A stretch of DNA of 13,158 nt from CAZSAL01 sp964604825 (GTDB lineage: Bacteria > Elusimicrobiota > Elusimicrobia > 2-01-FULL-59-12). This document shows, one piece after another, positions 7,134 through 13,158 of this stretch; the first letter of the stretch is position 1, and each line of letters begins with the position of its first letter. Below the pieces are notes generated by a model. The model saw nothing but the letters and a program-made list of their open reading frames with translations. It had not been told where the DNA came from and ran no database searches. The DNA is taken from assembly GCA_964604825.1 (NCBI GenBank), contig CAZSAL010000061.1:1-13158 (forward strand). The letters run 5' to 3'. The translations under genes were made by a program, and so were the position numbers.

Positions 7134-8081
7134 TTAGCGGAATTGAACTCTCAAACCAAGGTCGCCGCCAAGGTTCCTGGTGCCGGCATATTCTCCCTGG
7201 AGATCCAGTTTGACCACCCACATCGAAAATTCCAGCCCGGCCAGCGCGCGATAGTCCCAGCTGTTCGGCGTTGAAGAGGCGCCTCCCGTGACGGAAAAAC
7301 TCTGCGCCGGAGAACCGGGGACCAGCACTGTCCCGTTAGACGTAATGTTTGTCGTCACATTGCCGAAGTTTTTGTTCGCGCTGGCGCCGATATACGGAGT
7401 GATAAAGGCGATCTGCTTATCCAGAATGGCCTGAACACCGACGCTTTTGGTGTCCCAGTCTGACCGGCCATTGGCCGTCGAGTTGCTTAATGTGACGCCG
7501 GATTGTTCGGTAGAAGTTATGGGCGTTGTAGTTGTTAGAGAACCTTTCGCCCGGGTGAAATTAAGGCCAAGGGTCAGGCCAAAAGGTTTCGCAATCCCCT
7601 CTTCGATAATCTTTTTGCGAAGATCAACTCCCCAGACTGTGTTGCCCGCATTAATATGAGTATCGCCGGTATTGATATCAGTTGAGGGCAGGCCGCCAAA
7701 CCGGGCGCCCAGATCCAGCCCGAACGGCAGCCCTATTTTTGCCTGACCCAGGATCATCGGTACCGGTAGACGATTGAACATGTCAATCGTCTGCGTATTA
7801 ACAATCGCTGTGGGAATGCTGCGAAACGCGTTCACATCCAGCCTGGTACTTGTACCGACGGCTTCGACTCCCAGATCAAAACCGAATAATTTGATCTGAC
7901 TGGGCACGACATTGCCTGCGGTTGAATTGAACGGGATTGCTGATTTCAACTGGTCCGACGTCCAGGCGCTTACCAGCGCCGAATCTGACGCAATCTGGCT
8001 TATAGCCTGGTCAGGCGTCAATGCGTAAACCGAACTGCTGAGCATCCCAAGTGCAGCCAGCACGGCAATGTGTCGCTTCAT
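7134..8081 (-). CDS. Predicted outer-membrane beta-barrel protein, family not recognised
   Basis: The 315-residue protein starts with a clear Sec signal peptide (MKRHIAVLAALGMLSSSVYA, likely cleaved after A20). The mature part is built of alternating polar/apolar strands rich in Gly, Thr, Asn and aromatics, such as LFGFDLGVEAVG, IGLPFGLDLGARFGG, GLTLGLNFTRAKG, ITPYIGASANKNFG and VVKLDLQGEYAG. It ends in GLRVQFR, an amphipathic final strand. This pattern fits a beta-barrel of the outer membrane, although the last residue is Arg and not the usual Phe. There is one long Thr/Ser-rich, loop-like stretch near the middle. The start at 8079-8081 is fixed by an excellent AAGGGAGGAA Shine-Dalgarno. The gene begins 11 bp after the coaX stop, so that its ribosome-binding site nearly overlaps the end of coaX, and it ends at a terminator. 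Its cargo or role cannot be told from sequence. Confidence 0.8.
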   Translation of the reverse strand: MKRHIAVLAALGMLSSSVYALTPDQAISQIASDSALVSAWTSDQLKSAIPFNSTAGNVVPSQIKLFGFDLGVEAVGTSTRLDVNAFRSIPTAIVNTQTIDMFNRLPVPMILGQAKIGLPFGLDLGARFGGLPSTDINTGDTHINAGNTVWGVDLRKKIIEEGIAKPFGLTLGLNFTRAKGSLTTTTPITSTEQSGVTLSNSTANGRSDWDTKSVGVQAILDKQIAFITPYIGASANKNFGNVTTNITSNGTVLVPGSPAQSFSVTGGASSTPNSWDYRALAGLEFSMWVVKLDLQGEYAGTRNLGGDLGLRVQFR

Positions 8082-8092
8082 GATTCCTCCCT

Positions 8093-8863
8093 TTATTTGT
8101 TGAGGTCCCAGATTAATCGCAATCCTTGAAGCGTCAGATCAGGCAGAATTTTCGAAATGGCTTTAACGCGCGGGCCGATCACCACCGATAACCCTCCGGT
8201 GGCGACAACTTTCGGTTGGCCGCCCATTTCCCGCTTTAATTGGATCAAAATTTTATCCACAAGGCCAACGTATCCCCAGAAAAGACCGCTTTCAATACTG
8301 TCCACAGTAGTTTTGCCCAGAGCCCTGGCCGGGATTTCGAAAGTTACTTTCGGAAGCTTGGCTGTGCGGGAGGCAAGAGCATCGGCAGCCATTTCCAGTC
8401 CTGGAGCGATTACTCCACCGAGATAATCTCCCCTTGAACTGACGCAGTCAAAGGTTGTCGCAGTTCCAAAATCTACTACGATCACCGCTGCCTTGAAAAG
8501 CGAATGCACGGCCACCGCGTTCACCAGCCTGTCAGCCCCCACTTCCTCAGGCTTCTTATAAAGATTCTTGATACCCAGTTTTATGCGCGAACTGACAACG
8601 AGCGGCTTTTTCCCCAGGTATTTCCGTACAGCTTCCCGCAGCGCGGCGTCCAGGGGAGGAACAACGCTGGCAATGACAACTCCGGATAATTGGCGCGGAT
8701 CGAGACTCGCTGCAGCCAGAAGCTGTGCCAGCTGAATTCCGAGTTCATCGGCTGTGCGCTGGCGGTGGGTTTGCAGACGCCACGTATGCAGAAGTTTTCC
8801 AGATGAGAAAATCCCCAGCGTTATCTGGGTGTTGCCGACATCGATCGCCAGCAGGAGGGGCAT
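8093..8863 (-). CDS. coaX: Type III pantothenate kinase
   Basis: This enzyme phosphorylates pantothenate with ATP, the first step of coenzyme A synthesis in the cytosol. The 256-residue product belongs to the ASKHA fold and has the CoaX signatures: the phosphate-binding DVGNT (8-12), GADRLVNAVA (109-118) with the likely catalytic D111, DFGTATTFD (131-139) and GGVIAPGLEM (149-158). Type III enzymes are typically insensitive to CoA feedback and need a monovalent cation. The ATG at 8861-8863 lies only 2 bp beyond the mdh stop codon, with GGAA about 10 bases upstream inside the end of mdh. Translational coupling to mdh is therefore likely. No biotin ligase (birA) neighbour is present, although birA is a frequent partner of coaX in other bacteria. 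Confidence 0.96.
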   Translation of the reverse strand: MPLLLAIDVGNTQITLGIFSSGKLLHTWRLQTHRQRTADELGIQLAQLLAAASLDPRQLSGVVIASVVPPLDAALREAVRKYLGKKPLVVSSRIKLGIKNLYKKPEEVGADRLVNAVAVHSLFKAAVIVVDFGTATTFDCVSSRGDYLGGVIAPGLEMAADALASRTAKLPKVTFEIPARALGKTTVDSIESGLFWGYVGLVDKILIQLKREMGGQPKVVATGGLSVVIGPRVKAISKILPDLTLQGLRLIWDLNK

Positions 8864-8865
8864 TC

Positions 8866-9792
8866 TTATATTCCGGTTGTTTTCTGGAGTTCGCGCACGG
8901 CTTCGGCGGATTTGTTCAGGGCGCCCTGCTCATCGGCATTAAGTTTCAGCGGGACGATTTCTTCCATGCCCGCTGCCCCCAGCTTCACCGGGACGCCGAT
9001 AAAAACATCCTTAAGGCCGAATTCCCCCTTTAAAAGAACAGAACAGGGAAGAATTTTTTTCCTGTCCAGAAGAATCGCTTCGGCCATTTCCACGGCAGCC
9101 GCGCTGGGCGCGTAAAAAGCTGATCCAGTTTTGAGCAGGCTTACGATTTCCGCGCCCCCATCCCGAGTGCGCTGAACGATGCGCTGGATTTTCTCCGCCG
9201 GAAGCACTTCCGTCAATGGAATCCCCGATACCGTGCAGTATCTGGGCAGCGGAACCATGGTATCGCCATGGCCGCCCAAAACAAAAGCTTCCACGTTTTC
9301 AACGGAGACTTTTAATTCCTGCGCTATAAAGGCGCGCATCCGCGCCGCGTCAAGCACCCCGGCCATGCCGATAACCCGCTCCCGTGGGAAACCTGTAGCG
9401 CGCTGCATCACATAACACATTGCATCGAGCGGATTAGAAACAACGATCACGATCGCATTTGGAGAAGTCTTCTTTATCTGTTCGGCCACAGACTTGATGA
9501 TTCCGGTATTGGTCCGCAGCAGGTCATCACGGCTCATGCCCGGCTTGCGGGCGATGCCGGCAGTGACTACAAAGAGATCCGATCCCGCTGTCGGGGCATA
9601 ATCGTTTGCGCCGGTGACGAGCGCGTCAGAACCGACCAGCGGCCCTGATTCCAGCAGGTCAAGCGCCTTGCCCTGCGGCAAGCCTTCTACAACATCCACC
9701 AGCACTATATCGGCGAGCCCCTTTTCCGCCAGGCGCTGCGCCGCAGTCGCGCCAACGTTGCCCGCCCCAACCACCGTAATTTTCTTGCGCAC
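8866..9792 (-). CDS. mdh: Malate dehydrogenase, LDH-like (MDH type 3) group
   Basis: This is an NAD-dependent enzyme that interconverts malate and oxaloacetate in the TCA cycle. The 308-residue product starts with the Rossmann motif VGAGNVGATAA (8-18). D33 at the end of strand 2 favours NAD over NADP. The substrate loop has ARKPGMSRDD (81-90): R82 sits where lactate dehydrogenases have Gln, and this makes malate the expected substrate. R88, R151 (GVLDAAR) and the catalytic H175 in GGHGD complete the active site. The start is a GTG (9790-9792); AGG and AAGGAT lie about 9 and 16 bases upstream, and the Rossmann fold begins directly after it. The single ATG upstream runs into a stop at once. The gene opens the mdh-coaX-OMP operon and has its own promoter and hairpin leader. 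Confidence 0.96.
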   Translation of the reverse strand: MRKKITVVGAGNVGATAAQRLAEKGLADIVLVDVVEGLPQGKALDLLESGPLVGSDALVTGANDYAPTAGSDLFVVTAGIARKPGMSRDDLLRTNTGIIKSVAEQIKKTSPNAIVIVVSNPLDAMCYVMQRATGFPRERVIGMAGVLDAARMRAFIAQELKVSVENVEAFVLGGHGDTMVPLPRYCTVSGIPLTEVLPAEKIQRIVQRTRDGGAEIVSLLKTGSAFYAPSAAAVEMAEAILLDRKKILPCSVLLKGEFGLKDVFIGVPVKLGAAGMEEIVPLKLNADEQGALNKSAEAVRELQKTTGI

Positions 9793-9822
9793 CTTGCTAC
9801 CTATCCTTTCATGGGAGCTAGG

Positions 9823-9852
9823 CCATCGTCCATAAACACATTGGAACGATGG
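9823..9852 (-). promoter_or_regulatory. Bulged hairpin in the mdh leader
   Basis: CCATCG+TCCA and TGGA+CGATGG pair over 10 bp with a single bulged base (9846) and a 9-base loop (9833-9841). The hairpin would lie at the very 5' end of the transcript from the predicted start near 9857. It is not followed by a T run, so it is not a terminator. It may stabilise the message or bind a regulator; no known riboswitch class was recognised. Confidence 0.5.
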
Positions 9853-9863
9853 TAACGGTAAAG

Positions 9864-9891
9864 ATTATATCAAGTGGTGATAACTTGAAAA
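9864..9891 (-). promoter_or_regulatory. Promoter of the mdh operon
   Basis: On the minus strand TTTTCA (9886-9891, 4 of 6 to TTGACA) is followed after 16 bp by a perfect TATAAT (9864-9869). The predicted start is near 9857, 65 bases before the GTG of mdh. The rest of the 154-bp gap between the large membrane ORF and mdh holds no clear terminator. Confidence 0.65.
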
Positions 9892-9946
9892 TTTAGAATC
9901 TGCAGACTTAACGGCGGGAAAGAACTATCACACCAACCGGGAAGGC

Positions 9947-12900
9947 TTAAGCTGCGCGCAGGAAGTCTGTCGACGTGGAATAAATATTTGCAGTTGTACC
10001 GAAAATCCGGGACACTTTGGCTATCGCCAACGCCGCGACGACAAGGGCTGCGGTATCCGCCCAGGGGGCCAGGAGAAAATCTGCCATAGCAGGACCGAAT
10101 CGGCGGGCGAGCCAAAGGCCGGCGCCGTTTTCATGGGCAGAACGTTCATGGAACGCCACAAAGACCTTCGAAAAGCTGTTCAGGGTCGGATCGATGTACC
10201 CGGGCAAACCCACCACCGTACTGCCCTGGAGGCGACCGTGCCGCGCCAGCAGGACCATCTGGGTCCCGAAAAGAAGCGTCCAAAACGCAGCGGCTGTCAA
10301 AGCGACTTTCATACCCATGGCAGGATCCAGGATAGGAACCCCGATCGCCTGCAGGGTCGTTCCCGCCAGCATGACCGCTCCGCCGAGCGCGCACGCAGTA
10401 GCCCATCCGCCCATCATCCCCACGAAAGCCGTAGTCAGGGATTTTTGTCCTTCAACGACTGTGTTATCGCCTGTTGTTCGCCGTTCAGCAGTTGGTTCCC
10501 CAGAAGAATCCTGTGCCGCGCCGTCCCCGGCAGGTGGAGCAGAAACGGCGACCTTTACTCCGGGGACAAGGCCTCTCTCTGCCTGGTAACGAACAACTTC
10601 CGCCTTGGCTGCGATGGCTGCCCTGGCCTTTTCAATCATCTCCCGCAAGGCCTTAGTGGATTTATCCTCGAACTGGCCGAGAAATTGTGACAGCGCTTCC
10701 AGAATCCGGTAGTCTCTCTGTCCCCACGCCCATTCCTGCAAAGGCTTCCTAAGGAACGGGAGATTCTGAAACATCTCCCAAACTCTCCCCAGTTTTTCAT
10801 TGTCCCACTTCATGTCCGGCTCGTATAGTTCGAGGTGGAAAATCGTCTCCAGCAGAGCTCTCGTTGGAGACGTGATCCATGGAATTATTCCGGGACGATA
10901 GGCACTCTCGGCAATGGCCACTACGTTCAAACGCCCTTCTGGGTTCAGGGCGTAATAACTTTGCGCCAGATCGCCCCAGGAATCGAAGCTCAGATTTTGA
11001 TTTCCCAGCAATCGGCGCAATTTCACTGGAAGCCAAGAGATTACCACCTCAGGCACACTTGATCTATTGACGGTCGCAGGCCTCGACGCTTCCGGGGATT
11101 GAGTTCCGCGAGGAATCCCAGCGCGTCTTCCCTCGTAACGCGCCCGGAATTCTGTTGCGAACCGATGAAATGCCTGGACCTGGTACGGCACCGATCCCTC
11201 CTGACGGATCAATTCCGATTTTGCTTGTCGGAATTGCCGGAGAAGACCAGGCAGGGCCCTGACCTTCTCCGGAACCCAATCCTGGCGCCAAGCGTCCGTG
11301 TCAAGTTCGGTCGAATCGATAGATCCCTTGTATCCAAAGGCGGTTAACACCTCGCCGGCCTGTTCCTGAGGATCTTCGCTATCCCATATTTTATTCCAGC
11401 CGGTGCATATTCTTCTCGCCGACTCTCGCTGGAACAGAACCTCCGTTCGGACATTCTTGAGCGCGGGAATATAATCCCCAAATCGTTCCGGGATCAGCCT
11501 TACCGTTGGCACCATGAGCGCTAACCCCCCAATGCTGGCTGATACGCCAATAGCGCGACGATAACCTATTTTGCCTTTTCCCAATTGCTCAAAAGTAACA
11601 TCTGAATAATACGGTTCAAGCACCTGAAGGAGCAATTGTTGGGCCTTTTGCACATCCGAATAATTGCCGTCCCATTGATCCAGGTATTCCGTATCTTCCC
11701 AATTGATGACGGCTAGTTGATTAGCCACAACGCCCGGGTCGGGAAATCCCGGGACAACGTGCTGCTGAATGAACGCCAGAGTTTCCTTCAATTCCTGGAG
11801 AGATCTCGAGAGATCTTCCTTCTCTGGGGCTTCCAGAAGGGTTATCAGTTCTTCTTCTGGAAGCGTCAGGGTTTCCAGCGCCCGTGCCCTGTCTTCTGGC
11901 GGTTGCGCGGCCAGCCAGCGCCTCAAAATGGCCTCGACATCGGCCGGTGATTCTTCATAAGCCCGAAGGAGTTTCCGCAAAACCCTCCCATGCTCGATCT
12001 TGTCGAAGGATTCGCCTCTCGGGAAGCAGTAATGAAGAAAAGTATTCCAAAAACCGAAATGGGTATAGGCTTGATAACGGAGACTGGAATACGTTAAACC
12101 GCCACCCACTAAGCCAAAAGAGAGTGAAGCTTCAAGTAGGAATCGAAATGGCAAGTGATATCCCGACATCGTCCCCATGAATCCCCAAAAAATTAATGCC
12201 AATCCGAAGGTCTTGAGATAACTAGAAATAGCGCAATAAGCGATCTTTTTATTAGCGAAACCTCTACAATACGGGGCCTGATCCATCGGCCATTTTTTTG
12301 AGTTGTCCAAATTACTAGCGACGACTCCTAATAGGGGTATAACGGCCAGAAGAGGCCATCCCGGCAAGGCGTTCGCCAGTAGGCCGTGGCCTGGAACACC
12401 CCCCAGATGAGCCGGTGCATCATGCGCGCCAAGAGCTCCCGCTGCCACGATTGCCGCCGCGAAACCAGCGATGGGATATATGACCCTCGGAAAAATCCGG
12501 GACACTTTGGCTACCGCTAACACCGCGACGACAAGGGCTACGGTATCCGCCCAGGGGGCGAGGAGGAAGTCTGCCGCAGCAGAACCGTAGCGGCGGGCGA
12601 GCCACATGCCGGCGCCGTTTTCATGGGCAGAACGTTCATGGAACGCCACAAAGACCTTCGAAAAGCTGTTCAGGGTCGGATCGACATACCCGGGCAAGCC
12701 CACCACCGTACTGCCCTGGAGGCGACCGTGCCGCGCCAGCAGGACAATCTGGGTTCCAAAAAGAAGCGTCCAGAACGCGGCAGACGCTAAAGCGACTTCC
12801 ACCCCCATGGCAGGATCCAGGATAGGAACCCCGATCGCCTGCAGAGTCGCCCCCGCCAGCATGACCGCTCCGCCGAGCGCGCACGCAGTGGCCCAGCCTC

Positions 12901-13158
12901 CCATCATCCCTACGAAAGCCGTAATCAGGGATTTTTGTCCTTCAACGACTGTGTTATTGCCTGCTGTTCGCCGTTCAGCAGTTGGTTCGTCAGAAGGAGC
13001 CTGGACCGAACCATCCCCGGCAGGTGGAGCAGAAACCGCGACCACCTCTACTCCTGGGACGAGGCCTTCCTCCACCTGGCGGCCAACGACTTCCGCCTTG
13101 GCGGCGATGGCTGCCCTGGCCTTTTCAATCATCTCCCGCAAGGCCTTAGTGGATTTAT
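9947..13158 (-). CDS. Very long polytopic membrane protein with a repeated module, unknown function (5' end outside window)
   Basis: I do not recognise this protein. Residues are numbered from a TTG at 13139-13141, but the frame is open to the window edge and the upstream codons still match the internal repeat, so the true start lies outside. Residues 1-75 are a charged Ala-rich helix and a Pro/Gly-rich linker. Residues 76-350 contain about seven hydrophobic segments (for example 77-97, 116-136, 191-211, 219-239, 262-276, 311-328, 333-350) and the motif HERSAHENGAG (168-178). Residues 380-520 are helical and acidic. A hydrophobic patch lies at 530-550, followed by a soluble Trp-rich part to 826. 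From 827 the helix, linker and first membrane segments recur (832-1047; 27 substitutions and one gap against 1-217). The chain then ends in the unrelated tail GTTANIYSTSTDFLRAA. It is upstream of mdh, separated by 154 bp and a promoter. Confidence 0.8.
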   Translation of the reverse strand, partial: KSTKALREMIEKARAAIAAKAEVVGRQVEEGLVPGVEVVAVSAPPAGDGSVQAPSDEPTAERRTAGNNTVVEGQKSLITAFVGMMGGWATACALGGAVMLAGATLQAIGVPILDPAMGVEVALASAAFWTLLFGTQIVLLARHGRLQGSTVVGLPGYVDPTLNSFSKVFVAFHERSAHENGAGMWLARRYGSAAADFLLAPWADTVALVVAVLAVAKVSRIFPRVIYPIAGFAAAIVAAGALGAHDAPAHLGGVPGHGLLANALPGWPLLAVIPLLGVVASNLDNSKKWPMDQAPYCRGFANKKIAYCAISSYLKTFGLALIFWGFMGTMSGYHLPFRFLLEASLSFGLVGGGLTYSSLRYQAYTHFGFWNTFLHYCFPRGESFDKIEHGRVLRKLLRAYEESPADVEAILRRWLAAQPPEDRARALETLTLPEEELITLLEAPEKEDLSRSLQELKETLAFIQQHVVPGFPDPGVVANQLAVINWEDTEYLDQWDGNYSDVQKAQQLLLQVLEPYYSDVTFEQLGKGKIGYRRAIGVSASIGGLALMVPTVRLIPERFGDYIPALKNVRTEVLFQRESARRICTGWNKIWDSEDPQEQAGEVLTAFGYKGSIDSTELDTDAWRQDWVPEKVRALPGLLRQFRQAKSELIRQEGSVPYQVQAFHRFATEFRARYEGRRAGIPRGTQSPEASRPATVNRSSVPEVVISWLPVKLRRLLGNQNLSFDSWGDLAQSYYALNPEGRLNVVAIAESAYRPGIIPWITSPTRALLETIFHLELYEPDMKWDNEKLGRVWEMFQNLPFLRKPLQEWAWGQRDYRILEALSQFLGQFEDKSTKALREMIEKARAAIAAKAEVVRYQAERGLVPGVKVAVSAPPAGDGAAQDSSGEPTAERRTTGDNTVVEGQKSLTTAFVGMMGGWATACALGGAVMLAGTTLQAIGVPILDPAMGMKVALTAAAFWTLLFGTQMVLLARHGRLQGSTVVGLPGYIDPTLNSFSKVFVAFHERSAHENGAGLWLARRFGPAMADFLLAPWADTAALVVAALAIAKVSRIFGTTANIYSTSTDFLRAA
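10002..10665. repeat. Long direct repeat, copy A (truncated C-terminal module)
   Basis: This aligns with 12492-13158 at an offset of 2490 bp, changing to 2493 after one 3-bp indel. I counted 14 mismatches in the first 160 bp or so, and stretches such as the one around 10114-10180 are nearly identical. Similarity stops sharply at 10001/12491. The repeat encodes the helical linker plus the first membrane part of the large ORF. Confidence 0.93.
12492..13158. repeat. Long direct repeat, copy B (reaches the window edge)
   Basis: This is the partner of 10002-10665, in the same orientation and the same reading frame. It still matches at the last base of the window, so the repeat probably continues beyond it. 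The spacing implies a unit of about 830 codons if the module recurs further upstream. Confidence 0.93.

Noticed and set aside
10133..10690. Plus-strand frames across repeat copy A, up to about 190 codons
   Set aside because: They are antisense to the large membrane ORF, which has consistent transmembrane patterning in both repeat copies; the antisense translations look compositional only.
13139..13141. TTG as the true start of the large membrane ORF
   Set aside because: The codons upstream of it (ending at 13158) continue to match the internal repeat copy, so the frame simply leaves the window.
10002..13158. The long direct repeats as ends of a transposon or composite element
   Set aside because: Both copies are coding in the same frame of one ORF, and no transposase, terminal inverted repeats or target duplications are seen between or beside them.

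Overview
The window reads as a compact bacterial chromosome segment of roughly even GC content. A protein with a signal peptide and predicted outer-membrane barrel (7134-8081) points to a diderm (Gram-negative-type) bacterium. The core genes mdh, coaX, typA and csp are ordinary bacterial genes. The phylum cannot be fixed from sequence alone. A very long, repeat-bearing membrane ORF of unknown function is the sort of gene reported from Omnitrophota-like candidate phyla, but that link is only a guess.

Left part (1-3431, minus strand): a PIN-PhoH ATPase/RNase of the YlaK/PhoH2 type, and upstream of it a superfamily 1 helicase of the Upf1/IGHMBP2 group. The helicase gene carries an in-frame palindromic repeat that is translated into a Pro/Gly/Glu-rich insert. 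Diverging from the helicase is a small cold-shock protein gene (3592-3801, plus strand) with its own promoter, a structured leader and a strong terminator. All three products are of nucleic-acid-handling families.

Middle part (3893-9792, minus strand): an LplT/Aas-type MFS transporter lies 46 bp downstream of typA. The typA promoter, an extended -10, sits in the tail of the terminator of the preceding operon. That operon is mdh - coaX - outer-membrane protein, with gaps of only 2 and 11 bp, driven from a promoter at about 9864-9891 whose transcript would begin with a bulged hairpin.

Right part (9947-13158, minus strand, running out of the window): one open frame of more than 1,069 codons for a polytopic membrane protein I do not recognise. 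A module of about 217 residues (helical linker, transmembrane segments, a conserved HERSAHE motif) appears twice, spaced by about 2,490 bp. The second copy is cut off abruptly and capped by an unrelated 17-residue tail. This is the most unusual object in the window. No rRNA, tRNA, CRISPR array, transposase or integrase was seen, and no gene-free stretch exceeds about 160 bp.
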